Shown in pieces: positions 18,101 to 26,270 of a stretch of 64,000 bases of DNA. This DNA comes from Flavobacterium lindanitolerans (GTDB taxonomy: Bacteria > Bacteroidota > Bacteroidia > Flavobacteriales > Flavobacteriaceae). Where the stretch lies: the NCBI RefSeq assembly GCF_002846575.1, contig NZ_PJND01000007.1, positions 1,488,001 to 1,552,000 on the forward strand, read 5' to 3'. Position numbers and translations under genes: made by a program. The first letter of the stretch is position 1. Every line of letters starts with the position of its first letter. The notes under the pieces were generated by a model. It ran no database searches and was not told the origin of the DNA. It was given only the letters and a program-made list of their open reading frames with translations.

Positions 18101-18999
18101 TCTTTCTTCAAAATAATCTTTTTGTCAGATGCTTTTATATAATTCAAATGATACACCTTGCCTATAATTTTCATGGCCGTATCAATATTGTCTGCCGGAA
18201 CTGTCCCGGTAAAATAATGACCCGAATGAATTTGAGGATATTCAATTTCAATGCCGTACTGGCGTTGAATTTCGTCCATGACTTCTTTTAAGTTGTTTTG
18301 GCTGAATTTTATTTCGTTCAAAAGCCAGCTTGGTTTTTCTGTATTCAGCGGCACTGTAGCGGTTATGTTTCCATTTCGTACCGTAATGCTGTTTCCTTTT
18401 TCTAACAGGAAGTTCTTATTTCCAAAGGCAACTTTTACCTTTCCCTCATAACATTCCACTTCAAAATTCCGGTTTCGGGATTTGACATTGAATTTTGTGC
18501 CTACAACCGTTATTTTTCCAAGGCTGGTATTCACGTCAAACGTTTCGCCTTTGGAAACTTTAAAAAAAGCTTCACCTTCAAGCTTCAAACTTCTGTTGGT
18601 TTTCCATTTCCATTTTTTATATTGGATTTTTGAATCAGAATTCAGTACGATTTCTGATTGGTCAGGAAGAGAAAAAGTTGTTTTCTGCCCGGCTTCTGCA
18701 TATTGGGTAGTGGTCTTGTTTTTTGAATAGAACACTGTTCCCAGGCTGATTACAAGAGTAGCAGCGACTAGTTTTATAAACCAGTAGTTTTGCTTTCGTT
18801 TGGTGACCGGTTCTTTTTTTACTTGTTTTATAACGTTTTGATACGATTCGTCAGTATCAAAAGCTGGAGCTTCCATACTACCCGAATAGTTTTTAATTTT
18901 TTGATAGGTAGCAAATTCAGGCGATTTTTCAAAAGCCTCCAATTCACTTCCTGTCATTTCTCCGGCCAGCCACTTTGCTAAATCAACATTATTTTCCAT
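18097..18999 (-). CDS. FecR-family anti-sigma factor
   Basis: The 300-residue protein has a short cytoplasmic N-terminus (about residues 1-75, LAKWLAGEMTGSELEAFE). One transmembrane helix follows (about 77-95, WFIKLVAATLVISLGTVFY). The periplasmic FecR domain contains LPDQSEIVLNSDSKI, and a C-terminal DUF4974-like domain starts around KFSQNNLKEVMDEIQRQYG. It should hold the adjacent sigma factor inactive until the partner receptor binds its ligand. It starts 39 nt after the sigma gene and overlaps the receptor start by 4 nt. Confidence 0.92.
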   Translation of the reverse strand: MENNVDLAKWLAGEMTGSELEAFEKSPEFATYQKIKNYSGSMEAPAFDTDESYQNVIKQVKKEPVTKRKQNYWFIKLVAATLVISLGTVFYSKNKTTTQYAEAGQKTTFSLPDQSEIVLNSDSKIQYKKWKWKTNRSLKLEGEAFFKVSKGETFDVNTSLGKITVVGTKFNVKSRNRNFEVECYEGKVKVAFGNKNFLLEKGNSITVRNGNITATVPLNTEKPSWLLNEIKFSQNNLKEVMDEIQRQYGIEIEYPQIHSGHYFTGTVPADNIDTAMKIIGKVYHLNYIKASDKKIILKKE

Positions 19000-19038
19000 T
19001 GCTTTTTTTATTAAAAAACAGACAACTGCGGGAAAACC

Positions 19039-19563
19039 CTACTTTATATTTTCAATTTCCTGTCGCAAAGAAACCAGGGCTCCATGTATTCTTTTTTCCA
19101 CAGCCTTGACACTGATGTCGAGCAGAATTGCAATTTCACTGTATTTTTTGCCATCAATCCTATTCAAAAGAAAAGCCGTTCTTTGGCTTTCGCTTAGGTT
19201 TTGGATGGCACGTTCTAATTTCTTTTTGAACTGTTCTTCTTCTAAAATAAATTCGGGACTTTCGTTAGTATGCTGTGAAGAACTTTCTTTTTTTACATAA
19301 TTCAAGACTACCTTTTGATGCGCAATCTGGTTTAGGGTTGCATTATTGGCAACCGTATACAGAAATGATCTTGCTTTGCCTACAGGCACGTTGGCGCAGT
19401 TTTCCCAAAGTTTTACAAAAGCCTCCTGGCACATATCATTAGCCTGTTCTTCATTGCCAAACTTATACAACAGATAATTCCGTAAGGTTTTTGCATGGGA
19501 ACGAAAGAAATCCGAAAAGACAATTTCTTCGCAGATGCTCCCAATTTTTTTTATTTCTTCCAT
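19039..19563 (-). CDS. ECF-type RNA polymerase sigma factor (FecI-like)
   Basis: The 174-residue protein has sigma region 2 (LRNYLLYKFGNEEQANDMCQEAFVKLWEN, about residues 27-55). Region 4 follows (LSESQRTAFLLNRIDGKKYSEIAILLDISVKAVEKRI, about 122-158), with the helix-turn-helix that reads the -35 element. There is no region 1 or 3, as in extracytoplasmic function sigma factors. It is first in the operon with the FecR-like anti-sigma and the STN receptor and probably activates the receptor gene and itself. The motif AAAACCCTACCTTTATAT, which recurs at the sigma/anti-sigma junction, lies 43 nt upstream of the start. Confidence 0.93.
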   Translation of the reverse strand: MEEIKKIGSICEEIVFSDFFRSHAKTLRNYLLYKFGNEEQANDMCQEAFVKLWENCANVPVGKARSFLYTVANNATLNQIAHQKVVLNYVKKESSSQHTNESPEFILEEEQFKKKLERAIQNLSESQRTAFLLNRIDGKKYSEIAILLDISVKAVEKRIHGALVSLRQEIENIK

Positions 19564-19605
19564 ACAGTTAAAGACAGTTCCTGACGTATAACAGTTAAGA
19601 TGATA

Positions 19606-19623
19606 AAAACCCTACCTTTATAT
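19606..19623. promoter_or_regulatory. Candidate operator/promoter motif AAAACCCTAC(C)TTTATAT, copy upstream of the sigma gene
   Basis: On the minus strand it reads ATATAAAGGTAGGGTTTT and lies 43 nt ahead of the sigma start. A near-identical copy (one base shorter) lies at 19033-19049, spanning the sigma stop codon and upstream of the anti-sigma start. A shorter opposite copy, GGGTAGGGTATTTTT, lies at 19682-19696 ahead of the divergent lipoprotein. Its role is inferred from this recurrence only. Confidence 0.4.
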
Positions 19624-19737
19624 CTCATTATTTTTTTAAGTTTTCCAAATATAGGCTTTAATTAAAAAAAGTGGTTTGCCCGGGTAGGGTATTTTTGGTA
19701 TTGCTTGTTTTATAGCAAAACCATAAACCAAATAATT

Positions 19738-21114
19738 ATGAATATGAAAAAAGTTTTACAATCGATTTTAGTGTTGAGCTGCATTGCCGTTTTTGCCATT
19801 TCCTGCCAGGATGAAGAGAACGAAACACGCCAGAATGAAGAGACTTTAAGTAAGACAGCACCATTGACAGGCCTGATGAAAAGAGTGTCGATGAATGCAA
19901 CGGCAGATGATAATGTCATTGACAGTACAAGCTGTTTTAGCGTAAAATTGCCGGTCAATTTGATTGTGAACAGCCAGTCGGTTACTATCAATACAGAAAA
20001 TGATTACCATTTGGTAAACGATATTTTTGAAGTGACAGATACGGACCAGGATTATGTGGATTTTGTATTCCCGATTACAATTGTTTATCCGGATTATAGC
20101 GAAGTAGTGGTTCAAAATCAGACACAATTCAATGCATTAAAAGACGCATGCCAGGAGCCTGAACCGGGACAGAGGAATATTTCATGTGTTTCCATTCATT
20201 ACCCAATACGTGTTTTTGGATACAATAGCAATTACCAATTGGCACATACTTATACCATCCGTAATGATATGGAGTTTTTTCTACTGTTATTCAATTTGAA
20301 CGCTACTGAATTTTATGCAGTCGATTATCCAATTACCATAACAAACAGGGAAGGCAATCAGGTTACCATCCGAAACAATATAGAAATGTCAGGTGCTATT
20401 CAGGACTGTATCAATAACCAATGCCCGAATCCGAATATATTAACCAACGACCTGATAATTTATATGCCTTTTGCTAATGAGGTTCGTGATTTGGTTAGTG
20501 GAGATTATGCTGTTCCTGCTGCTGCCCCAACATTTGTAACAGACAGAAGTGGCAATGCGAATAGCGCTATTTCATTTACCCGTAACAACTTCCTTAGGCT
20601 AAATGTCACATCAGCCCGTAATATACAGGTTGGAAATTCATTAACGATAAGTGTATGGATTAAGATGCAAAATACCGTGATGGGCGATTTGGAACGAATA
20701 TTTGAAAAATCAGATGGCAGTTCGAATCATCTTCAGCCACGATTTGGACTGGCAGTATACGATTTGAATACTCCGTTGTATTATGGTAATAATTACAGTC
20801 TTTGGGATAATGAATGGAATATGGACCCAAACCTGCCAACGGATACTACAAACTGGCACCATATAGTGATAACAGTTGAACATGCAGCCGCAGGAAATAT
20901 AAGCAATGTAAAAATATACAGAGACGGTGTTTTAAGAAATTCCGGGCAAGGTTCAGACCTGTTCCTGAATACACAGGCTTTTGATTATTATATAGGGAAA
21001 GATTTTCAAGGTTTTGTGGATGATTTGAGAGTTTACAGAAAAGCATTGACGCCACAACAGGTCACAACGCTTTTCCAATTAGAAGGCGATAATAATAATT
21101 GTTTAGATAATTAG
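19738..21114 (+). CDS. LamG-domain lipoprotein with an internal duplication
   Basis: This surface lipoprotein has about 458 residues. I take ATG 19738 (or 19744, two codons later) as the start, since it gives a lipoprotein signal with Cys23 (VFAISC) followed by the acidic run QDEENE, suggesting surface exposure. Two copies of a ~90-residue module follow. Each begins with SC-x-S and P-I/V, and has a Y-x-x-x-ND/NDxE segment, a DxPITI-like strand, a V-x-N-x-x-x-F/M stretch and a closing A-x-x-DC/DAC. From about residue 285 to the end is a LamG/concanavalin-like domain (LTISVWIKM...WHHIVITVE...VKIYRDGV...FVDDLRVYRKALT), usually glycan- or protein-binding. It is divergent from the sigma/anti-sigma operon and may share its control, which is inference. 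Confidence 0.8.
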   Translation: MNMKKVLQSILVLSCIAVFAISCQDEENETRQNEETLSKTAPLTGLMKRVSMNATADDNVIDSTSCFSVKLPVNLIVNSQSVTINTENDYHLVNDIFEVTDTDQDYVDFVFPITIVYPDYSEVVVQNQTQFNALKDACQEPEPGQRNISCVSIHYPIRVFGYNSNYQLAHTYTIRNDMEFFLLLFNLNATEFYAVDYPITITNREGNQVTIRNNIEMSGAIQDCINNQCPNPNILTNDLIIYMPFANEVRDLVSGDYAVPAAAPTFVTDRSGNANSAISFTRNNFLRLNVTSARNIQVGNSLTISVWIKMQNTVMGDLERIFEKSDGSSNHLQPRFGLAVYDLNTPLYYGNNYSLWDNEWNMDPNLPTDTTNWHHIVITVEHAAAGNISNVKIYRDGVLRNSGQGSDLFLNTQAFDYYIGKDFQGFVDDLRVYRKALTPQQVTTLFQLEGDNNNCLDN

Positions 21115-21132
21115 TAGTTTAGTTAAGACGGG

Positions 21133-21160
21133 AAACCAGGCAGCGATGTCTGGTTTTTTT
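21133..21160 (+). terminator. Terminator after the LamG lipoprotein gene
   Basis: A 10-bp stem AAACCAGGCA/TGTCTGGTTT with one G-T pair and a GCGA loop is followed by seven T residues. It lies 18 nt after the stop codon. Confidence 0.85.
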
Positions 21161-21183
21161 ATTTACGATTGCTTTGCTGTCTC

Positions 21184-21214
21184 TTTGATACTTACCGTCT
21201 TTCTCTTATCTTTG
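21184..21214 (+). promoter_or_regulatory. Promoter of ffh
   Basis: TTTG (21184-21187), 19 nt, then TATCTTTG (21207-21214) followed by CAC form a textbook Bacteroidota promoter. It lies 23 nt upstream of the ffh ATG at 21238. Confidence 0.8.
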
Positions 21215-21237
21215 CACCTTCAATAAAGAAAATCATT

Positions 21238-22575
21238 ATGTTTGATAATTTAAGCGATAAGTTAGATAAAGCGTTCCATATATTAAAAGGACATGGAAAA
21301 ATCACGGAAGTTAACGTGGCAGACACTCTTAAAGAAGTGCGCCGTGCTTTGCTTGATGCCGATGTCAACTTTAAGATTGCAAAAGAATTTACAACCAAAG
21401 TAAAAGAAAAAGCAATTGGTCAGGACGTTTTGACAACCTTGCAGCCAGGACAACTTTTAGTAAAGTTGGTTAAGGATGAATTGACTGAATTGATGGGAGG
21501 CGATGCAGCGGGAGTTAATCTTTCAGGCAATCCAACGGTGATTTTAATGTCAGGACTTCAAGGTTCCGGAAAAACAACTTTCTCCGGAAAACTGGCGAAT
21601 TATCTTAAAACGAAAAAGAATAAAAAACCGCTATTGGTTGCCTGTGATATTTATCGTCCTGCGGCGATAAACCAATTGCACGTAGTAGGTGAGCAGATTG
21701 GTGTAGAAGTATATTCTGAACCGGAAAATAAAAATCCTGTTGAAATTGCACAAAATGCTATCAAACATGCCAAATCTAATGGATTTAATGTGGTTATTGT
21801 CGATACGGCAGGTCGTTTGGCGGTTGATGAAGAAATGATGACCGAGATTGCAAACGTTCATAAAGCAATCCAACCACAGGAAACTTTGTTTGTTGTGGAT
21901 TCGATGACCGGACAGGATGCAGTGAATACAGCAAAAGCATTTAATGACAGGTTGAATTTTGACGGGGTTATCCTGACGAAACTGGACGGTGATACGCGTG
22001 GTGGAGCTGCAATTTCTATCAAATCTGTTGTCAACAAGCCAATCAAGTTTATTGGTACGGGTGAAAAGATGGATGCTATTGATGTTTTCTATCCTAACCG
22101 TATGGCAGAGAGAATCCTGGGAATGGGAGACGTTGTGTCTTTGGTAGAAAGAGCTCAGGAACAGTTTGATGAAGAAGAAGCAAGAAAACTGCAAAAGAAA
22201 ATTGCCAAAAACGAATTTGGTTTTGACGATTTCCTGACTCAGATACAACAGGTGAAAAAAATGGGTAACATGAAAGATCTTGTTGGGATGATTCCGGGTG
22301 CCGGTAAAGCATTAAAAGATGTGGAAATTGAAGACGATGCCTTCAAACATATTGAGGCTATCATTCATTCCATGACACCGGGCGAAAGAAGCAAACCGGC
22401 AATTATCGACCTGAAAAGAAAAAACCGTATAGCAAAAGGTTCCGGAACGGATATCCAGCAAGTCAACCAGTTGATGAAACAGTTTGACCAGATGAGCAAA
22501 ATGATGAAAATGATGCAAGGCGGTGGCGGCAAAAACCTCATGAGAATGATGGGGGGAATGAAAGGAATGAGATAA
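21238..22575 (+). CDS. ffh: Signal recognition particle protein Ffh
   Basis: This is the GTPase of the signal recognition particle, which binds signal sequences on ribosomes and delivers them to FtsY at the membrane. I set the start at ATG 21238, giving MFDNLSDKLDKAF, the usual Ffh beginning, and 445 residues. The longer reading from 21169 would run through the promoter. The N domain comes first. The G domain follows, with P-loop GLQGSGKTT (about 105-113), DTAGRL and TKLDGDTRGG. The C-terminal M domain is rich in Met and Gly (MSKMMKMMQGGGG). Identification is secure. Confidence 0.98.
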   Translation: MFDNLSDKLDKAFHILKGHGKITEVNVADTLKEVRRALLDADVNFKIAKEFTTKVKEKAIGQDVLTTLQPGQLLVKLVKDELTELMGGDAAGVNLSGNPTVILMSGLQGSGKTTFSGKLANYLKTKKNKKPLLVACDIYRPAAINQLHVVGEQIGVEVYSEPENKNPVEIAQNAIKHAKSNGFNVVIVDTAGRLAVDEEMMTEIANVHKAIQPQETLFVVDSMTGQDAVNTAKAFNDRLNFDGVILTKLDGDTRGGAAISIKSVVNKPIKFIGTGEKMDAIDVFYPNRMAERILGMGDVVSLVERAQEQFDEEEARKLQKKIAKNEFGFDDFLTQIQQVKKMGNMKDLVGMIPGAGKALKDVEIEDDAFKHIEAIIHSMTPGERSKPAIIDLKRKNRIAKGSGTDIQQVNQLMKQFDQMSKMMKMMQGGGGKNLMRMMGGMKGMR

Positions 22576-22587
22576 CTAAAACATACA

Positions 22588-22633
22588 TTAGGGCTTAAAG
22601 TTTCGGGCTGAAATTTTAAGCCCTAAAAATTTT
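22588..22633 (+). terminator. Terminator-like hairpin between ffh and folD
   Basis: A 12-bp stem TTAGGGCTTAAA/TTTAAGCCCTAA (22588-22599 and 22615-22626) is followed by AAATTTTTAT. An inner TTT/AAA can extend the stem. It probably ends most ffh transcripts ahead of folD. Confidence 0.65.
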
Positions 22634-22658
22634 TATAAACAACACTAACTAAAAGAGA

Positions 22659-23540
22659 ATGCAACTACTAGACGGAAAAAAAGTTTCGGATGACATCAAG
22701 AATGAAATTACTGCCGAAGTGCAGAAAATGAAAGAAAAGGGCGAAAAAGTGCCCCATCTTGCTGCCGTAATTGTGGGTAATGACGGTGCCAGTCTTACTT
22801 ATGTGGGAAGTAAAGTAAAAGCCTGCGAAAGAGTAGGTTTTGAATCGACCCTGGTGAAAATGCCAAGTACTACTTCTGAAACAGAACTTCTAAAAAAAAT
22901 CCAGCAATTGAATGAAGATGACAATATCGATGGATTCATTGTACAATTGCCTTTGCCAGACCAGATTGATACGCAAAAAGTATTGATGGCAATTGACCCT
23001 AAAAAAGATGTTGATGGATTCCACCCGGAAAACTTCGGGAAAATGGCTTTGGATATGAGTACTTTTATTCCTGCTACGCCATTTGGAATTTTGGAATTGT
23101 TGGAAAGATATGGTGTAGAAACGAAAGGAAAACACACCGTAGTTATTGGAAGAAGCCATATCGTTGGCAGACCAATGAGTATTCTGATGGGACGCAAAGG
23201 TTTTCCTGGAAATTCCACGGTTACTTTAACCCATAGCTACACTAAAAATATTGCCCAAATCACTACTCAGGCAGATATTATCATTACCGCTTTGGGAGTG
23301 CCAAACTACCTGAAAGCAGAAATGGTGAAGGATGATGCTGTGGTAATTGATGTGGGAATTACACGTGTTAGCGATGATAGTGAAAAAGGATATCGAATTA
23401 CCGGAGATGTGGATTTTGAATTTGTAAGCAAAAAGGCATCCTTTATTACGCCTGTTCCCGGCGGAGTTGGTCCAATGACTATTGCTATGTTACTTAAAAA
23501 TACGCTTCTGGCAAGAGAACAGAAACTTTTGAGAGATTAA
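22659..23540 (+). CDS. folD: Bifunctional methylenetetrahydrofolate dehydrogenase / methenyltetrahydrofolate cyclohydrolase
   Basis: FolD interconverts 5,10-methylene-, methenyl- and 10-formyl-tetrahydrofolate in the cytoplasmic one-carbon cycle, using NADP. The 293 residues fit the family. Tyr48 and Lys52 in YVGSKVKAC are the expected catalytic pair. The signatures QLPLPDQID, PKKDVDGFHP, GRSHIVGRPMS (nucleotide-binding loop) and PVPGGVGPMTIAML are all present. It stands alone between two hairpins, convergent with rluF. Confidence 0.98.
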   Translation: MQLLDGKKVSDDIKNEITAEVQKMKEKGEKVPHLAAVIVGNDGASLTYVGSKVKACERVGFESTLVKMPSTTSETELLKKIQQLNEDDNIDGFIVQLPLPDQIDTQKVLMAIDPKKDVDGFHPENFGKMALDMSTFIPATPFGILELLERYGVETKGKHTVVIGRSHIVGRPMSILMGRKGFPGNSTVTLTHSYTKNIAQITTQADIIITALGVPNYLKAEMVKDDAVVIDVGITRVSDDSEKGYRITGDVDFEFVSKKASFITPVPGGVGPMTIAMLLKNTLLAREQKLLRD

Positions 23541-23552
23541 TAAGAAAAAAAC

Positions 23553-23580
23553 AAACCCAAGGCTTTCGTCTTGGGTTTTT
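23553..23580. terminator. Bidirectional terminator between folD and rluF
   Basis: A 9-bp stem AAACCCAAG/CTTGGGTTT (23553-23561 and 23570-23578) is preceded by an A run and followed by T residues. It lies between the two convergent stop codons at 23540 and 23584. Confidence 0.85.
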
Positions 23581-23583
23581 ATT

Positions 23584-24408
23584 TTATCTGTCTTTTCTGA
23601 AATTTCTATTGTCCTTATTTCTTGGTGGAATTTTTCGGATAACTCTTTGCTGAGGTTGCCTCGGTTCTGGTTTTGGAAGGCTTGCTTCTTCTGTCTTGCT
23701 TGAAGGTTCAATCAGTTGGTTCATGTCTTTTATTTCCTTGTCTGTCAGTTCCCTGTATCGGCCAACCGGAACGTCAAGCGAAATATTGATAATACGGATA
23801 CGCTTCAGTGCAGTAACTTCATAACCCAGATACTCACACATTCTGCGAATCTGACGGTTCAGTCCCTGGGTAAGGATTATCTTGAAAATATATTTGCTAA
23901 CCTGCTCAACCTTACATTTCCGGGTTACAGTATCTAAAATAGGAACTCCATTGCTCATTCTTTCAATGAACCGGTCTGTAATCGGTCTGTTAACGGTCAC
24001 GATATATTCTTTCTCGTGATTATTACGTGCCCGCAGAATTTTGTTGACAATATCGCCATCGTTTGTCATAAAAATCAAACCTTCACTGGCTTTGTCCAAA
24101 CGTCCGATAGGGAAAATACGAGTAGGATAATTAATATAGTCAACTATATTATTCCTGACTTCCTGATTGGTTGTACACTCAATTCCCACCGGTTTGTTGA
24201 AAGCAAGATAAATTGGCTTTTCCTTTTTTTCAACAATCAGCCTTCCGTCAATACGCACTTCATCATTTTGGGAAACTTTTGTACCCATTTCGGCTACAGA
24301 GCCATTAACGGTTACACGGCCTTCTTCGATAAGTTTGTCTGCCTCACGGCGTGAACAATAGCCTGTTTCGCCAATAAATTTATTGAGACGCTTGATATTT
24401 TCTTCCAT
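23584..24408 (-). CDS. rluF: Ribosomal RNA pseudouridine synthase, RluF-like
   Basis: This enzyme isomerises a uridine in 23S rRNA to pseudouridine. An S4 RNA-binding domain opens the protein (about residues 6-60, RLNKFIGETGYCSRREADKLI). The RsuA/RluB/E/F catalytic domain follows, with Asp105 in GRLDKASEGL as catalytic residue and GLNRQIRRMCEYLGYEVTALKR as the C-terminal signature. Among the family, the wording resembles RluF (U2604) more than RluB, RluE or RsuA; this choice is a judgement from recall. The C-terminal 40 residues are basic and Pro-rich. The start is fixed at 24408, because an in-frame stop lies six codons upstream and the S4 domain begins at once. Confidence 0.88.
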   Translation of the reverse strand: MEENIKRLNKFIGETGYCSRREADKLIEEGRVTVNGSVAEMGTKVSQNDEVRIDGRLIVEKKEKPIYLAFNKPVGIECTTNQEVRNNIVDYINYPTRIFPIGRLDKASEGLIFMTNDGDIVNKILRARNNHEKEYIVTVNRPITDRFIERMSNGVPILDTVTRKCKVEQVSKYIFKIILTQGLNRQIRRMCEYLGYEVTALKRIRIINISLDVPVGRYRELTDKEIKDMNQLIEPSSKTEEASLPKPEPRQPQQRVIRKIPPRNKDNRNFRKDR

Positions 24409-24412
24409 AATG

Positions 24413-24420
24413 CAAAGGTA
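24413..24420 (-). promoter_or_regulatory. -7 element TACCTTTG touching the rluF start codon
   Basis: On the minus strand TACCTTTG ends 4 nt before the rluF ATG. In this phylum transcription starts a few bases after the element, so the mRNA would be leaderless or nearly so. Confidence 0.6.
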
Positions 24421-24568
24421 GGGTTAATTTGCTTTTTAGGAAAACATCCTGATTATTTATATAAGTTGCTTTGAAACAGATAAATATTAATAAGTGCCAA
24501 GTTAGTGTGTCTGAAAAATATATATCTTGCATCAGATTTTTATGCATAATAACTAAAGCCCAATTATT

Positions 24569-26239
24569 TTGAAAAAAATTACTCTTGTTATAAGTTGTGC
24601 CTTGTTTTCGCTATCCGTTTCCTTCGGGCAGGACAGGAAAGGCAGTTTTGTTTTGGAAAAAGGAAGTGAATCTCACGAATTGTATGTTTCTTTTCAACCA
24701 ACGTTGCATTTTGAAGGAGAGGCTTACCAGGCTGTGGCTCTTGAAAAAATACCGGACTTTAAGACATTGCAGGAAGAATATAATATTGTTTTGGAAAAAG
24801 GAATATTGATTTCTGACGAAAAGCTTGAAGAAATGGAGCAAAAGGCAATTGAACTTACCGGAAAGGGAAATTCTGTAGCGAAATTACGCAACATACTTAA
24901 AGTAAGAATTGACAATCCTACCAACGAAAGGCTATTGGAACTGGCAAAAAAACTGGAAGGACTTCAGGAAGTGGAATATTGCTCATTAAATTCTTTAGAG
25001 CCTGTACAACCACCTTACGATATTGCTCCGACAACGCCAAATTTTGAGGTAAACCAAACCTATATCAGGCCCAATCCCGGTGTAAACATGACCTATGCCT
25101 GGGGATTGAATCTTACGGGAGCAGGAATAAGAGTACGTGATGTAGAATATGGTTTTAATGCCAGCCATGAAGATTTAAATGAAAGAAATGTTTCGATAGC
25201 ACCGGGAATGACAATTTCTGCTAGTGCCAGTGTAAGTTTCACGGAACACGGAACGGCAGTTTTTGGTATCGTATATGGTGATAAAGGCGCTTATGGCATT
25301 TCAGGGATGGCTTATGGAGCTGCAGAAATGATGCTCGCTCCGGAATGGCAGCAATCCGGATATAATCGTGTTAATGCCGTCACACAAGCTATAGCGAATT
25401 CTACAGCAGGCGATGTTTTGATTTATGAGATGCAGGCAACAGGTGCCCAGGGAAATTATGGACCGGCAGAATATGCTGGTACAATTTGGGATTTGACCAA
25501 AGCAGCAACCGATGCCGGAATGGTAATCGTAGCGGCTGCAGGCAATGGTGCGGAAAATCTGGATGATGCGGTTTATCAAAGCTATAGAAACAGAGGCAAT
25601 AGCGGAGCCATTATTGTTGGAGCCGGAGATAATACAATAAATCACAATAAGCTTTCTTTCAGTACTTATGGTGACAGGGTAGATGTACAAGGCTGGGGAA
25701 CGGGTGTTTTTTCATCGGGTTATGGTGATGCACAGCAAATAGGAGGTGATTTCAATCAATATTATACCAATTTTTCAGGAACGAGTTCGGCAACGCCTAT
25801 TGTGGCTTCTTGTGCCATTGTCTTGCAATCCTATTATCATAGTCTTACCGGAAATTATATGACTTCTGTACAGATGAGGAATCTCCTTAAAAATACGGGT
25901 TTGCCACAAGGAACAGCAACTACAGGAAACATTGGCCAGTTTCCGGATATGGAGGCAGCCATCCTTTATATTCAGGATGAGTTTTTAAGCAGGGAAAAAT
26001 GGACGGGACTGGAATTTATTGCCTATCCTAACCCGGTTCAGGACAGATTGACCATCAAAACAAAAGACCTGTCAGCAAATGCAAAAGTTGAAATCAGCAA
26101 TTCTTTGGGGCAGTTTGTTCATAAAGGAGCAATAGCTGAGGAAAATACAATTGACATGAGTTCATTTTCACAGGGACTGTATTTTGTGAAAGTTACTGAT
26201 GGAAATAAAACGCAGACTAAAAAAATAGTAAAGAAATAA
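24569..26239 (+). CDS. Secreted subtilisin-like serine protease with T9SS type A sorting domain
   Basis: The 556-residue exported S8-family protease starts at a TTG codon (24569), chosen because it gives a proper signal peptide (about residues 1-20, VSFGQ). A propeptide-like region reaches about residue 165. The catalytic triad is Asp191 (VRDVEYG), His227 (TEHGTAV) and Ser406 (GTSSATP), with an AAGNG oxyanion Asn. The last ~75 residues (YPNPVQDRLTI...LGQ...GLYFVKVTDG...KIVKK) form the T9SS type A sorting domain, which is cleaved at the surface. It should be a secreted or cell-surface endopeptidase. It is monocistronic, ending at a strong hairpin. Confidence 0.93.
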   Translation: MKKITLVISCALFSLSVSFGQDRKGSFVLEKGSESHELYVSFQPTLHFEGEAYQAVALEKIPDFKTLQEEYNIVLEKGILISDEKLEEMEQKAIELTGKGNSVAKLRNILKVRIDNPTNERLLELAKKLEGLQEVEYCSLNSLEPVQPPYDIAPTTPNFEVNQTYIRPNPGVNMTYAWGLNLTGAGIRVRDVEYGFNASHEDLNERNVSIAPGMTISASASVSFTEHGTAVFGIVYGDKGAYGISGMAYGAAEMMLAPEWQQSGYNRVNAVTQAIANSTAGDVLIYEMQATGAQGNYGPAEYAGTIWDLTKAATDAGMVIVAAAGNGAENLDDAVYQSYRNRGNSGAIIVGAGDNTINHNKLSFSTYGDRVDVQGWGTGVFSSGYGDAQQIGGDFNQYYTNFSGTSSATPIVASCAIVLQSYYHSLTGNYMTSVQMRNLLKNTGLPQGTATTGNIGQFPDMEAAILYIQDEFLSREKWTGLEFIAYPNPVQDRLTIKTKDLSANAKVEISNSLGQFVHKGAIAEENTIDMSSFSQGLYFVKVTDGNKTQTKKIVKK

Positions 26240-26240
26240 A

Positions 26241-26270
26241 AAAAGAGCATCATTAAGATGCTCTTTTTTT
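26241..26270. terminator. Bidirectional terminator carrying the stop codon of the minus-strand hydrolase
   Basis: An 11-bp stem AAAAGAGCATC/GATGCTCTTTT (26241-26251 and 26257-26267) has a 5-nt loop and flanking A and T runs. The stop codon of the convergent hydrolase gene (26253-26255) lies in the loop. Confidence 0.88.

Noticed and set aside
15761..19563. Annotation as an iron-citrate uptake system
   Set aside because: The sigma/anti-sigma/STN-receptor layout is used for many ligands in Bacteroidota; nothing here points to iron or citrate.
21169..21237. Longer N-terminus for Ffh
   Set aside because: It would run through the promoter's TTTG-N19-TATCTTTG and add residues not seen in the family.
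22588..22658. Tetrahydrofolate riboswitch ahead of folD
   Set aside because: Only a simple long hairpin is present; no multi-branched conserved core could be drawn.
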